From Marinobacter sp. es.048 (lineage in GTDB: Bacteria; Pseudomonadota; Gammaproteobacteria; Pseudomonadales; Oleiphilaceae): DNA of 64,000 bases. The notes beneath the pieces are model-generated. The model was not told the origin of the DNA, ran no database searches, and saw only the letters and a list, made by a program, of their open reading frames with translations. Where the stretch lies: positions 1,612,001 through 1,676,000 of the forward strand of contig NZ_FYFA01000001.1 of the NCBI RefSeq assembly GCF_900188435.1, read 5' to 3'. Positions 8,558 through 17,945 of the stretch are shown piece after piece (positions within the stretch are counted from its first letter, which is position 1; every line of letters starts with the position of its first letter). Both the position numbers and the translations under genes were made by a program.

Positions 8558-9329
8558 CATCCAGGAACATCATCACGGCGAACCCGCCCATCAGGCAGAA
8601 GGTGGACATGATTTTCCATTGCCGGTGGTGAGTCTCCGGGATGATTTCGTTGCTGATGATAAACAGCATGGCGCCCGCTGCGAAACCGAGTGTCCAGGGC
8701 ATCAGGGGCTCGGCCAGCCACACGAGGGTGGCACCGAACAGCCCGCCCAAAGGCTCGGCGAGGCCAGTCATCAGGGCAATGCCGAAGGCTTTGATCCGGG
8801 AATAGTCGATGGCAAGCAGTGAAAACGCCACGGCCAGTCCCTCAGGAATGTTCTGAAGGCCGATGCCAGTGGCCAGGACATACCCGTTGTTCACGTCACC
8901 GCCTGCAAAACCGACGCCGACCGCCATGCCTTCGGGAAAGTTATGAAGCGTGATGGCAACGATGAAAAGCCAGATGCCGCGAATATAGGACGCGTCGGAT
9001 CCCTCACGGCCCAGTTCGAAGTGCTGGTGCGGGAGTTTCTGGTGTACAAAGTAGAGCGCGGCGGCACCGGAGAGCAGGCCAAAGATGACAATGAGCGCGG
9101 CGGTCCAGGTTTCGCCGGTAATCTGTTCGCCGTACTCGAGGCCAGGCAGCAACAGTGAGAAGAATGACGCAGCCAGCATCACGCCAGCGGCAGAGGCCAG
9201 CATTCCGTCCTGCAGCTTATGGGTGAGGGTGCGGACAAGGAACACCCCCATGGCGCCCACACCGCTGGCCAGACCAGCGAGCAGACTGGCGATCGTTCCC
9301 AGCCAGACAATACTGATATCAGAGGTCAT
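8544..9329 (-). CDS. ZIP family divalent metal transporter
   Basis: A 261-residue inner-membrane protein of the ZIP family with about eight hydrophobic segments. The two family metal-binding helices are visible as HNFPEGMAVGVGF and QNIPEGLAVAFSLL, with His/Asn-x2-Pro-Glu-Gly cores. A cytoplasmic loop with FVHQKLPHQHFELGREGSD between the third and fourth helices is His-rich, as usual. It probably imports zinc or another divalent cation. The stop overlaps the end of the convergent LysR gene. No Zur-like site was identified upstream. Confidence 0.88.
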   Translation of the reverse strand: MTSDISIVWLGTIASLLAGLASGVGAMGVFLVRTLTHKLQDGMLASAAGVMLAASFFSLLLPGLEYGEQITGETWTAALIVIFGLLSGAAALYFVHQKLPHQHFELGREGSDASYIRGIWLFIVAITLHNFPEGMAVGVGFAGGDVNNGYVLATGIGLQNIPEGLAVAFSLLAIDYSRIKAFGIALMTGLAEPLGGLFGATLVWLAEPLMPWTLGFAAGAMLFIISNEIIPETHHRQWKIMSTFCLMGGFAVMMFLDATLG

Positions 9330-9378
9330 TCAGTCTCCCGTTGGCTTGTGACGTCAGCATAGCAGCTTGAAGTAGCTA

Positions 9379-9410
9379 CGCCGGAGAACCCAGATTGGGT
9401 TCCTCCGGCG
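9379..9410 (-). terminator. Hairpin downstream of the old yellow enzyme gene
   Basis: Inverted repeat of 14 paired bases with one bulged C and a three-base loop, between the stop of the ene-reductase gene and the start of the ZIP gene, both on the minus strand. It has a strong GC stem but no clear U tract, so intrinsic termination is likely but not certain. Confidence 0.5.
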
Positions 9411-9433
9411 CATTCCTCGGGAGGGAAAGAACA

Positions 9434-10534
9434 TCAGGCGGCGTTTTGCTTGCGCCAGGCCAGCTCGTTGGGGATTGTGGCCTTCGGCTGCAGCATCGCG
9501 AAATCGATGTCTGCTATCTCCTTGCCGTCCTTGAGACGCTGCACGAAGTCGGGGTTTGCAAGTGCTTTCTTGCCGACCGCAAGCAGGGTGTTCGGGAACT
9601 GGTTGGCCACGTCCTGGCAGTTGGTTTCATCAATGTTGCCATTGAGGATCAGTCTGATGCCTTCAACGCTGGCCGCCGCGCCTGACAGACTCTCGTCACC
9701 CGTCACGAAGTGCTTCCGGTTAACGTCACCGTCGGTTGTATGAACGAAATCGGCACCGGCATCGCGCACCGCCTCCACGATCTGGCGGAATCCGGCTTCG
9801 CCTTCGGGCAGTTGGTAGTCCGGATCGGTTACTGTGCCCTGGGACAAGCGAATCCCTACCGTAAAGTCCTCGCCAACGGCTTCGCGTACCGCGCGAACCA
9901 CTTCCACCATCAGGCGCAGCCGGTTTTCCAGTGCTCCGCCATATTCATCGTCGCGGAGGTTAAAGTAGGTACTCAGGAACTGATTTAACAGATAGCCGTT
10001 GGCACCGTGAATCTCAATGCCGTCAAAACCCGCGGCTTTCGCATTGGCGGCAGATTTTGCGAAACCATCAACAGCCGCCTGAATGTCGGCCTTGGTCATT
10101 GCACTCGGGATTTGCCACTCAGTCTGGTCACCGTAGAAACCGAGTGGGGCGCCCTTGGGCGTGACTTCACTGGGGCCCTGGGGCTGTTGGGTGAAACGGT
10201 TGGCCTGGAACTGGGCACCGGCGTGCATCAACTGCACGAAGATTTTGCTGCCTGCGGCGTGCACCCGATCGACAATGGTCTTCCAGCCATCGATCTGATC
10301 CTGGTTAATGATGCCGGGCTGATTGCCATAGCCCTGACTTGCCTTGTCATCGGTGTAGGTCCCTTCGGTAATCACCAGACCAAAGCCGCCTTTGGCGTAG
10401 CCTTCGTAATGATCTGCCATCAGGGTATTCGGGGTGCCGTCCGGCTCGGCGCTGGTGCGCGTCATCGGTGCCAGGGCGAATCGATTAGGTACCTCGATGG
10501 TGTTGAATTTTATCGACTGCATCACGTCGCTCAT
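9434..10534 (-). CDS. nemA: Alkene reductase, old yellow enzyme family (NemA-like)
   Basis: A 366-residue FMN-dependent TIM-barrel ene-reductase. The N-terminal FALAPMTRTSAEPDGTPN segment is typical of OYE proteins. The active site His/Asn pair lies in GIEIHGANGYLLNQFLS, and the family hallmark around YGGALENRLRLMVEVVRAV follows. It reduces activated C=C bonds or nitro compounds with NADPH; the physiological substrate is unknown. Length matches the family (about 360-370). No TetR/NemR repressor gene is adjacent. The start codon is supported by the sequence directly preceding the conserved first strand (MQSIKFNTIEVPNRFALAPM). Confidence 0.9.
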   Translation of the reverse strand: MSDVMQSIKFNTIEVPNRFALAPMTRTSAEPDGTPNTLMADHYEGYAKGGFGLVITEGTYTDDKASQGYGNQPGIINQDQIDGWKTIVDRVHAAGSKIFVQLMHAGAQFQANRFTQQPQGPSEVTPKGAPLGFYGDQTEWQIPSAMTKADIQAAVDGFAKSAANAKAAGFDGIEIHGANGYLLNQFLSTYFNLRDDEYGGALENRLRLMVEVVRAVREAVGEDFTVGIRLSQGTVTDPDYQLPEGEAGFRQIVEAVRDAGADFVHTTDGDVNRKHFVTGDESLSGAAASVEGIRLILNGNIDETNCQDVANQFPNTLLAVGKKALANPDFVQRLKDGKEIADIDFAMLQPKATIPNELAWRKQNAA

Positions 10535-10638
10535 AGATACCCTCTCATGTTGTTGAATTGAACGGGGGCACTATCGGGGTGCAGAGCCTTCTCTAAAAGC
10601 GGAGAATATCGACACAGCCTGTCAGTATTTTTGAATGA

Positions 10639-10929
10639 TTATTCTGAAGCGCCGGTTTTCGTGTCGGAATGGCCAAGCAAACGTTCCGGCGCAACCTGAT
10701 CCCGGACCAGCTGCTTGAGTCTGGTGATTTCCGGGAAGCCGCCGTTTTCTTTGCGGGACCAGATCCGCTCGCCATTGACCCATACCTCGAAAATGCCGCC
10801 AGTACCCGGATGCAGGCTCAGTTCACTGATCTCGCCTTCAAACGTTGTCAGCAGCTCCTGGGCCATCCAGGCCGAGCGCAGAAGCCAGCGGCAACCGGTG
10901 CAGTAGTGAATACCGATTTTGTTGGTCAT
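10639..10929 (-). CDS. SelT/SelW/SelH family (Rdx) selenoprotein-like protein, Cys form
   Basis: A 96-residue thioredoxin-fold protein. The redox motif CTGC is at residues 10-13 of IGIHYCTGCRWLLRSAWMAQEL, directly after the first strand. The TGGIFEVWVNGERIWSRKENGGFPE segment is the hallmark of the Rdx domain. In eukaryotic SelW the second cysteine is selenocysteine; here both positions are ordinary Cys codons. A role in thiol redox is assumed, with no proven bacterial substrate. The gene lies immediately downstream of the lipoprotein gene on the same strand (six bases apart), so they are probably cotranscribed. Confidence 0.85.
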   Translation of the reverse strand: MTNKIGIHYCTGCRWLLRSAWMAQELLTTFEGEISELSLHPGTGGIFEVWVNGERIWSRKENGGFPEITRLKQLVRDQVAPERLLGHSDTKTGASE

Positions 10930-10935
10930 GGAGAA

Positions 10936-11388
10936 TCAGTCCGTGTCGTAGGTGGGATAGACCGAGCGCGACAGGGTCGGCTCGCAGCCGACAACGCCAC
11001 GGGCCTGTTTGTGGGCGTGGAGATACCAGCGTTGGCCGGCTTCTGCGAACGTGCTTGTGTCCACGGCAAAGTCCGCATTTTCCATGGTTGCCGGGATAGG
11101 CGAGCCATCGGCGTGGCGATAAACGCAGCTGACTCTGATGGTCAGCGCTGTCGCTGCCGGTAGCTCAACAAATCCGTCCTCTCTTACATCCGGCTCTTCG
11201 CCGTTGATAGCGGTGACCTTGAGACAGGGGCCGTAATGCACCTTCTCGAGATCATCCAGGTATTCGTTGAGACAGTGACTGGCGCTGACGAAGACAGTGT
11301 CTGCGTCAATCCCGTCCTGGGCGGGGGGCAGCGACTGGCATCCCTGGAGTAACAGTATCCCGAAAAACAAGAACAGGGTCTGTTTCAT
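10936..11388 (-). CDS. Hypothetical lipoprotein
   Basis: A 150-residue protein with a type II signal peptide: MKQTLFLFFGILLLQGC places the lipobox LLQGC with the lipidated cysteine at residue 17. The mature part holds several cysteines (in ASHCLNEY, YGPCLK, VSCVYR and VVGCEP) that could form disulfides in the periplasm. I do not recognise a family. It sits just upstream of the SelW-like gene on the same strand and downstream of the L,D-transpeptidase gene by about 30 bases, so all three could share a transcript. Confidence 0.7.
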   Translation of the reverse strand: MKQTLFLFFGILLLQGCQSLPPAQDGIDADTVFVSASHCLNEYLDDLEKVHYGPCLKVTAINGEEPDVREDGFVELPAATALTIRVSCVYRHADGSPIPATMENADFAVDTSTFAEAGQRWYLHAHKQARGVVGCEPTLSRSVYPTYDTD

Positions 11389-11420
11389 GATATCCCCTCA
11401 ACTGATGCGCGTATTCTGTT

Positions 11421-13109
11421 TCAGAGCTTCTCCTTTACCGGGCTCGAGCCGGCGACCGGAGTATTGTAGCGCGTATCCCCGTCGGCGGTTCCCCGGAGCT
11501 GGTCGATCAGGCGGGCATCGCGGTTGTATAAATCATTGCGGAACTGCAGTCGTCCGTCGTTATCGACCCAGGAGGTCCAGTACTGGATATGCACTGGCAC
11601 AGGTTCCGGTAGCACAACAGTCTGGGGTTCTGCCCTGGAAACCAGCCGGTCAATCTTCTCCCGGGACCAGTCGGGCGCCGATGCCAGAAGCCGCTCTGCT
11701 AGATCAAAAGGTTGCTCAACCCGGATACAGCCAGAGCTGAATGATCGCTCCGCCCTGGTGAACTGGCCGCGACCCGGCGTATCGTGCAGGTAAACATCGT
11801 ACTGGTTCGGAAACATGAACTTGATCTGCCCCAGGGCATTCCGGGGGCCAGGTTCCTGCACCAGTTGGTACGGGAAGTTGTTCCGGTTCAGTGATGACCA
11901 GTCAACGTCCAGCGGATCCAGCTTTTGCCGGTCAGCGCCCCAGCCACGGTAAACGCTGATATTGAGTCGGGAGAGATAGTCCGGATCGCGGAGAATCTGG
12001 GGCAACTGGTCCTGAATCATCAATGTGCGTGGGACGGTCCAGGTGGGATTGAACACCAGATACCGAATGCGATCGCTGAACACCGGGGTTTGACGGAAGG
12101 GCTGGCCCACGATCACTCGTTTGCGCAGTACTTCCTCGCCATTTTCCACCATCTTCAGTTCAAATCCGGCGATATTGACCAACACATAGGTGTCGCCGAG
12201 GGATTCCGGCAGCCACCGCCAACGTTCGAGCGTGGCGTCAATCTGGCGCAGTTGTTCCACCGGCATCAGGTTCAGGGCCGTCAGAGTGTCCCGCCCGACA
12301 AGGCCATCGGGTTCAAGGCCATGTCGGGCCTGAAAACGTATGACCGCAGATTCAAGTTCCGTGTCGTAGTAAAGCGGGTCTGTGGCTGTTGTCGCTTCCT
12401 GTGCAGGCTCTTGCAATAGAGAGAGTCTGCGGCGGATTTCATTCAGCCGCTCATCCCTGTCGCCAGGGCGAATGGTCGGGCGCGAGGCCAGAGGTAACCA
12501 GGGCTGGCCCAGCAATCTGGTCAGGTCCTGCCTTGCAATCATCAACTTTCGGTAAGCAGGATCGGCCGGCCGCAACGAATCCAGCATGCCGGTAACATCC
12601 GAGCGCTCCAATGCATCCCTCAGAACGGATTCCATCTGGCGCTGGCGTCTGTTGGCGGTCCATTCGGCGTGAACCGTCTGTGGGTTGACCTTGCCGACCA
12701 GCATGTGTGAGCTGAGCATCAGAAAAGCGTCAGAGAAAAGCAGGTCCAGATCGGCCCTCAGGTCTTCAGAAAAATCGCTCATCGGTCTGAGTGCCAGCCC
12801 GGAGAGAATATCCGCGTGATAGTCCGCCGGGTTCAGACCTTCACGGCTGGCTTGTTCAACCGAATCAATCAGCTGCCGACGAAGTTCAGCTGACTGCCAT
12901 ACCGTCTGGTAGCCGTTGGCCCCATAAAAGGCCGACAGTGCCTTGTGGGCCATTAACCTGCTTCCGAGCACCTGCACGGGGAAACCGGCCTCCATGGCCT
13001 CGATCCTGGCGACAATGGCTTCATCTGCTGCCAGGCAAGCGGGCTGCCAGAGGGCGGTAAACAGGGCAAAAAGTGTTGTGGCGAAGGAAAAACGTCTGAT
13101 TCCATGCAT
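11421..13109 (-). CDS. L,D-transpeptidase, YcbB/LdtD type
   Basis: A 562-residue periplasmic enzyme. After a signal peptide (FATTLFALFTALWQPACLA), it has an N-terminal scaffold domain, a peptidoglycan-binding domain near the middle (VIRFQARHGLEPDGLVGRDT), and a C-terminal YkuD catalytic domain. The catalytic cysteine lies in FSSGCIRVEQPFDLAERLL and the upstream His in VYLHDTPGRG. Such enzymes make 3-3 cross-links in peptidoglycan. An in-frame ATG exists at 13127, but the ATG at 13109 has AGGTGGAG at proper distance and begins closer to the signal peptide, so I prefer it. Confidence 0.88.
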   Translation of the reverse strand: MHGIRRFSFATTLFALFTALWQPACLAADEAIVARIEAMEAGFPVQVLGSRLMAHKALSAFYGANGYQTVWQSAELRRQLIDSVEQASREGLNPADYHADILSGLALRPMSDFSEDLRADLDLLFSDAFLMLSSHMLVGKVNPQTVHAEWTANRRQRQMESVLRDALERSDVTGMLDSLRPADPAYRKLMIARQDLTRLLGQPWLPLASRPTIRPGDRDERLNEIRRRLSLLQEPAQEATTATDPLYYDTELESAVIRFQARHGLEPDGLVGRDTLTALNLMPVEQLRQIDATLERWRWLPESLGDTYVLVNIAGFELKMVENGEEVLRKRVIVGQPFRQTPVFSDRIRYLVFNPTWTVPRTLMIQDQLPQILRDPDYLSRLNISVYRGWGADRQKLDPLDVDWSSLNRNNFPYQLVQEPGPRNALGQIKFMFPNQYDVYLHDTPGRGQFTRAERSFSSGCIRVEQPFDLAERLLASAPDWSREKIDRLVSRAEPQTVVLPEPVPVHIQYWTSWVDNDGRLQFRNDLYNRDARLIDQLRGTADGDTRYNTPVAGSSPVKEKL

Positions 13110-13175
13110 GGGTGTTCTCCACCTCATCCCTGAGAGGCATCAATTAAGGCCGTAGGGGTAACCAATATTATGATG

Positions 13176-14237
13176 CTACCACAGCGGCATTTGTTCCCCA
13201 CCTGGCCGCCGGAAAAGATCGTTACGCAACGGTTCCTCTTCATGGAGGTTGAGCCCCAAACGCCGTGCTTTTTTGGTGAAACGCTGGCGAATCAGGTCCG
13301 AGTATGGGCCCGTGCCCGTCATTCTGCGACCGAAGGTGGCGTCATAACTCTTGCCGCCCCGGAGGTCCCGCATCCGGTTCATTACATGCTCGGCCCTTTG
13401 CGGAAAATGCCGGTGCAGCCAGTCCTGGAACAGCTCGTCCAGTTCATGGGGTAACCGAAGCATAATCCAGCTGGCTCGGGTGGCGCCTGCCTCTGCAGCG
13501 GCTTCCAGAATCGACTCGATTTCGTGATCGTTGATGAAGGGGATTACCGGCCCGAGAATAATACCTGTCGGAATGCCGGCTTCGGCGAGCTGCCTGATCA
13601 TCTTGAGGCGAGTGGCAGGAGCGGCTGTCCTCGGCTCCATGCGTCGTTTCAGATCGTTGCTCAGGCTGGTGAGGCTGATGCGTACTGAGCAGAGCCCCTC
13701 AGAAGCCATATAGGCGAGCAGATCAAGGTCCCTGAGAATGAGAGCGCCCTTGGTAATGATGGACACCGGGTGGCGATACTCTGCCAGAACTTCCAGCACC
13801 TGTCGGGTAATTTTCTGGTCCCGCTCAAGGGGCTGGTAGGCATCCGTATTGACGCCGAGGGCAATGGGCGAAACCCGGTAGCCGGACTTGTCGAGCTCTT
13901 CTCTCAGACGGGCGGCAGCGTTGGGTTTCGCTATCAACCGGGTTTCGAAATCCAGCCCCGGGGACATATCCCAATAGGCATGGGTAGGTCGGGCAAAACA
14001 GTAAATGCAGGCATGCTCACAGCCACGGTATGGGTTGATCGACTGGTCAAACGGCACGTCCGGTGAGGTATTGCGACTGATTATGGATTTCGCGGTCTCA
14101 AGGACGACTTCGGTAGCCAGGGTATCGGGATTCAGGTCGTCTTCCGGATCGTGATACCAGTCATGGTCTGTCTCACGGTCCGTGACAATGGGCTGGAACC
14201 GGTTTTGGGGATTCAGGGCGGTGGCGCGAGTTTTCAT
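13176..14237 (-). CDS. PA0069-family radical SAM protein, LexA-regulated
   Basis: A 353-residue radical SAM protein. The 4Fe-4S cluster motif is visible as GCEHACIYCFARP (Cys-x3-Cys-x2-Cys), with SINPYRGCEH before it. The fold resembles the SplB/Rv2578c group, which includes spore photoproduct lyase, but the function of this branch is not established. A near-consensus LexA box lies 13 bases before the start codon. From memory PA0069 of Pseudomonas aeruginosa is a LexA target, which fits a DNA-damage role. No RecA- or UV-repair gene is adjacent. The gene is alone on its strand between the L,D-transpeptidase and the chemoreceptor genes. Confidence 0.87.
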   Translation of the reverse strand: MKTRATALNPQNRFQPIVTDRETDHDWYHDPEDDLNPDTLATEVVLETAKSIISRNTSPDVPFDQSINPYRGCEHACIYCFARPTHAYWDMSPGLDFETRLIAKPNAAARLREELDKSGYRVSPIALGVNTDAYQPLERDQKITRQVLEVLAEYRHPVSIITKGALILRDLDLLAYMASEGLCSVRISLTSLSNDLKRRMEPRTAAPATRLKMIRQLAEAGIPTGIILGPVIPFINDHEIESILEAAAEAGATRASWIMLRLPHELDELFQDWLHRHFPQRAEHVMNRMRDLRGGKSYDATFGRRMTGTGPYSDLIRQRFTKKARRLGLNLHEEEPLRNDLFRRPGGEQMPLW

Positions 14238-14249
14238 GGGAATGCTCGA

Positions 14250-14269
14250 TACTGTTTAAATGTACAGTA
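14250..14269. promoter_or_regulatory. LexA (SOS) box upstream of the PA0069-family gene
   Basis: TACTGTTTAAATGTACAGTA fits the gammaproteobacterial LexA consensus TACTGT-N8-ACAGTA. It is the core of a longer dyad with 14-bp arms (14242-14277). The box lies 13 bases before the start codon of the radical SAM gene on the minus strand, so LexA binding would block its promoter. Confidence 0.85.
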
Positions 14270-14322
14270 TCGAGCATACTAACGCCTGAGCCCCTGTCGT
14301 GCAACCTGTCCCAGCGGTGCTG

Positions 14323-16206
14323 TTACAGACGGAAGCCCTGTGAGGCCTGGGTCAGGGTGGTTACCTGGGACGACAGTCGCACGATATGGGCGTTGAGCTT
14401 CTGGCGGATATCCGAGGTTTCCCGGGTGTGTCCGTGGATCTGTTCCACCTTCTGGGCGATTTCCTCGGTGGTGGTTGATATCCCTTCAACCGAGGACACC
14501 ACCTGATTCATGTCGCCAGCCAGTTGTTGTATGGAGCCGGTGATCTGTTCTATCGAGTGCGCTGCCTCTTTCGAACTTTCCTCTCCCTCACCGGCGGAAG
14601 CCAGGCCTTCTTTCATCAGTCTGGAAATGGCCTGGGTCTCACGGTTAAGGGATTCCACGATCTCAGCGATCCCATTGGTTGCAGAAACGGTTTTTTCTGC
14701 AAGGGAACGAACTTCGTCGGCAACAACCGAGAAACCGCGTCCGGCCTCACCGGCTCTTGCCGCCTCAATGGCAGCATTCAATGCCAGCAGGTTGGTCTGT
14801 TCAGCCAGGCCGTTGATTACGCCAACGATGGAGTTGACCTTCTCGCCGGTTTTGCTCAACTGGCTGACCTGATCGTGCGTTTTCTGAATTCTCTCGGCCA
14901 GTTCGGTCATGGTTTTGGCGCTTCGCCTGACCACCTCGGCACCGGAATGGGCGGCGCCGTTTGCGTTCTGAACGGCGTCATTGACCGACTGGGTGTATTG
15001 GGCAATATCCACCGCCGTGTGGGAGATTTCCTGAACCGCAGTGGCGGTTTGCTCGGTCTCGTCTTCAACCTGCTCGCCGTTTCTGCCCATCTGTTCAACC
15101 AGCGCGTCCAGTTCAACCTGAAGCGATGAAAGCGTCCGATTGCCCTCGACAACCTGCCCGATAACGTCCGAGACATCGTCCAGCATCTTGTTGGCCGCCT
15201 CGCCCAGGCGATTGAATTCATCATTCGGATTCCTGCCCGGCTCGAGGCGCTGACTGAGGTCACCGCCGGCAACCCGGGTGAGCAGGTTTACCGTCTCATT
15301 GAGTCGTTTCACCAGGGTTCTGGAGGCGGTCGTCAGTGTCAGGACCAGGATGATGACCACCGCAGCGGCGGTTGCAATGATCAGCCAGGTCGAGGCGGCG
15401 CGGGCCTCTTCGGCCTGCTGGCTGGTTGCCACAATAATGTCCTGGCGGAGGAGGGTGTTCTGTTCGGCAATCAGATCGCGAATACCGGTGCCGGTGGCAG
15501 ACAGCTGGTGCTCGATGGCAGACAGGTCGGCGATCAGGGATTCGGCATCGGAAAAGGCTGTGGCGAACGCCTGGACGGCCTGGCCGATTTCAATTTCCTG
15601 CCAGTCCATCTCTGTGACGGTGGCCTGCATCCGCGCCAGGGCCTCACGGGTTGACTCGGCGTAGGTCGCATCGAAGGTAGACAGGTAGTCGCGGTAGGTG
15701 GAGGCGATGGTGTTGATGTCGTCGTTAAAGATGGAAATGCTGATTTGCCGAAGCCTGTCGTTTATGGCTTCGGACATTGTTGCTCTCAGACCGCTGGACG
15801 GAGTGAGGCCCAGCTGTTGATTCAGGGCCAGCCATTCGGTGCGAAGTCGGGTATACTCCGCAACCTGCTCCTGGATTTGTTGTGCAGTGGTCTTTACCGC
15901 GTCACCCGGCAGGGTTCCGGCGGATTCACTGAGCGCCGACGACTGGGCCGCGAGCGACGCCAGTCTCTCCTGATAGTTCTCAACCTGGTTCGGTTCCAGA
16001 TTCTCACTCGTTCTCTCGAGTGCCAGCCAGTCGTTCAGCAGGGTCAGGGACGCGGATTCATAGGCTCTTGCTTCGCTTCGGGCCTCATAAGCGTCGGATA
16101 CCTTGCCGAGCCCGCTCAGGGAAGCCAGAGTGGCAATCGCCAGACCAATCAGCGTGGCAACAATCAACAGCAGGAACTTCTGTTTCCATGACAGGGCCAT
16201 TAACAT
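14323..16206 (-). CDS. Methyl-accepting chemotaxis protein
   Basis: A 627-residue chemoreceptor. A first membrane helix is at about residues 8-30, a periplasmic sensing region of helical character spans about 31-270, and a second membrane helix is near [26 protein letters not shown] domain follows, then the cytoplasmic signalling domain. The hairpin tip has the conserved core [19 protein letters not shown]. It senses a ligand in the periplasm and controls CheA. The ligand is unknown and no che gene is near. No C-terminal CheR-binding pentapeptide is visible; the protein ends in QGFRL. Confidence 0.93.
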   Translation of the reverse strand: MLMALSWKQKFLLLIVATLIGLAIATLASLSGLGKVSDAYEARSEARAYESASLTLLNDWLALERTSENLEPNQVENYQERLASLAAQSSALSESAGTLPGDAVKTTAQQIQEQVAEYTRLRTEWLALNQQLGLTPSSGLRATMSEAINDRLRQISISIFNDDINTIASTYRDYLSTFDATYAESTREALARMQATVTEMDWQEIEIGQAVQAFATAFSDAESLIADLSAIEHQLSATGTGIRDLIAEQNTLLRQDIIVATSQQAEEARAASTWLIIATAAAVVIILVLTLTTASRTLVKRLNETVNLLTRVAGGDLSQRLEPGRNPNDEFNRLGEAANKMLDDVSDVIGQVVEGNRTLSSLQVELDALVEQMGRNGEQVEDETEQTATAVQEISHTAVDIAQYTQSVNDAVQNANGAAHSGAEVVRRSAKTMTELAERIQKTHDQVSQLSKTGEKVNSIVGVINGLAEQTNLLALNAAIEAARAGEAGRGFSVVADEVRSLAEKTVSATNGIAEIVESLNRETQAISRLMKEGLASAGEGEESSKEAAHSIEQITGSIQQLAGDMNQVVSSVEGISTTTEEIAQKVEQIHGHTRETSDIRQKLNAHIVRLSSQVTTLTQASQGFRL

Positions 16207-16296
16207 CCTCCGAACAATGTGGTTTTTCTTCGCAACTAGTTGAGCTTAGACCAGTTCCGGATAAACGACGGCTCTTTTGACGACAACCGGGAATCC

Positions 16297-17073
16297 ATGT
16301 CTGATCTCGTGATTTACCAATATCTGCTGATTGCCATGATTTTCGTCTGGAGTGGTTTTGTCCGCTCCGGGCTGGGATTCGGTGGTGCCGTTCTGTCCCT
16401 GCCATTTCTGTTGCTGGTTCTTGATCAACCGCTAGTCTTTCTGCCGATCATTGCGGTCCACCTTTTGGTGTTTTCATCCCTGACAATCTGGATGAACAAT
16501 CGCATCGGGGCAGGCGAGCAACGTGAGGCGGGCTCGGGCACTGTCGACTGGCAATACCTGTGGCGGATCCTCGCCATCATGATTGTGCCCAAGCTGATTG
16601 GTGTATTCGGGTTGATCACCATGCCCAGCGACATCCTGAGTGCCATTATTTTCGTTATCGTGGCGCTTTATTCGATTTCCTACATCATCAACCGGCCGTT
16701 TCGTAGTGGCAGCAAAACGGTCGACGCGATATTCCTGATGGTGGGCGGGTACATCAGTGGTACCTCCCTGATCGGTGCGCCCCTTATCATTGCTGTGGCA
16801 GCCCAGCACCTGCCAAAAGAAAAACTGCGGGATACGTTGTTCGCCCTATGGTTCATTCTGGTGCTGATCAAGATGGCCGCTTTTGTCTGGGCTGGCGTCG
16901 ATCTTCAGCTTATCCACCACCTCTGGCTGCTGCCCTGCGCAGCGGTGGGTCATGTCATCGGGCTCTACGCCCATGATCGCATCCTCCAGGCGGAAACGCC
17001 GATATTTTTCCGGTTGCTGGGAGCGGTTCTGCTGCTGGTGAGCAGCGTCGGGATTGTCAGCGTCTTGTGGTAA
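16297..17073 (+). CDS. Sulfite exporter TauE/SafE family permease
   Basis: A 258-residue polytopic membrane protein of the TauE/SafE family with about eight hydrophobic helices. It starts MSDLVIYQYLLIAMIFVWSG, then GLGFGGAVLSLPFLLLVLDQPLVFLPI gives the family glycine-rich N-terminal repeat, with the second repeat at MVGGYISGTSLIGAPLIIAV. These carriers move sulfonates, sulfite or other small anions across the inner membrane, in a direction known for few members. A TTG at 16240 would add a polar N-terminus, so I chose the ATG at 16297, which begins just before helix 1. It diverges from the chemoreceptor gene. Confidence 0.87.
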   Translation: MSDLVIYQYLLIAMIFVWSGFVRSGLGFGGAVLSLPFLLLVLDQPLVFLPIIAVHLLVFSSLTIWMNNRIGAGEQREAGSGTVDWQYLWRILAIMIVPKLIGVFGLITMPSDILSAIIFVIVALYSISYIINRPFRSGSKTVDAIFLMVGGYISGTSLIGAPLIIAVAAQHLPKEKLRDTLFALWFILVLIKMAAFVWAGVDLQLIHHLWLLPCAAVGHVIGLYAHDRILQAETPIFFRLLGAVLLLVSSVGIVSVLW

Positions 17074-17088
17074 GCGGGGCGGCGAGCT

Positions 17089-17754
17089 TCAGCCCGCGCG
17101 TCCGAACACCCTTTCGAAGAATCCGACTTCCCGCACGTCCGGTATCGGCAGGCTGTCGACTTCTTCCATAGCCCGCCGCCAGAACTTCTCGGGTTCATCC
17201 AGGTGGGCCACTTTAGCGCGCTCGTCCGGGCTATAGTGGTTGTGTTCCCCGGCAATGCCCTCGGCCATGAGCTCCTGGGTCCAGAGATAGATGGCGGCCC
17301 GGACGGTTCTCAGTAGCCGGCAGTAAACCTCGCGGCTCAGGTTGATAGCCAGTTCGGCCGTCAGATTGATCTGCTTTTGCAGCACTGCCATCTCGTCTTT
17401 TTCCAGCAATACCCGGTTGCCGTTGCCCTTCTTGCAGTTAACACAGATTTTCTCGAGGGCTTTTACGCCCTCAAGCAGATCCATGTAGCCGAACTCTTCC
17501 TTTTGCTGATCGTCTACCGGCGCAGGAATCCAGCCGTACTGGGGAGATTTGGCAACGATGTGCCCGTGCAAGCCCCTGCGGTAGGGCGGTGCGGCAGCAA
17601 CATCCTGGTAACCGTCAAATTCGGTACGCAGCCAGGCGGCCATTTTCCGGTGGCGAAGCATCATGGCGAGGGTTATGGCTGAGGGCATGATCCCTTCGAG
17701 CAAGTCTGCGGAATCCCGCGTGCGCTCATCGAGATGGTTTACGGATGTCGACAT
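17089..17754 (-). CDS. AbiTii-domain-like protein, possible phage-defence factor
   Basis: A 221-residue soluble protein. The N-terminal part (about residues 10-60) resembles the AbiTii domain: a helix, then AAWLRTEFDGYQDVAAAPPY matching the family pattern W-x-x-x-E-x-x-G-Y followed by P-x-Y-R. The rest is helical with no membrane segment and ends in ERVFGRAG. AbiTii is recorded as an abortive infection family, but its mechanism is unknown. The ATG at 17754 is preceded by GAGGAGGAGAA, a strong ribosome-binding site; an upstream frame could extend it by 28 residues, which I reject. No toxin partner or mobile element is next to it. Confidence 0.6.
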   Translation of the reverse strand: MSTSVNHLDERTRDSADLLEGIMPSAITLAMMLRHRKMAAWLRTEFDGYQDVAAAPPYRRGLHGHIVAKSPQYGWIPAPVDDQQKEEFGYMDLLEGVKALEKICVNCKKGNGNRVLLEKDEMAVLQKQINLTAELAINLSREVYCRLLRTVRAAIYLWTQELMAEGIAGEHNHYSPDERAKVAHLDEPEKFWRRAMEEVDSLPIPDVREVGFFERVFGRAG

Positions 17755-17945
17755 TTCTCCTCCTCGGCAACGGGTTTCCCTGTGATTCATCCCGTTGTCC
17801 GTTTGTTGTTTTTGGCATTCGATGGTTGTATCTGTCATTGCCGGTGACTAAAAAGTAGTCAGATAATGCCGGGGGTGCCGTTGTAAAAAAGTTACCGCTT
17901 TGTAACGGCTGGTAAGCAGCCAGGCCACGGGAAGGGAGAGACACG

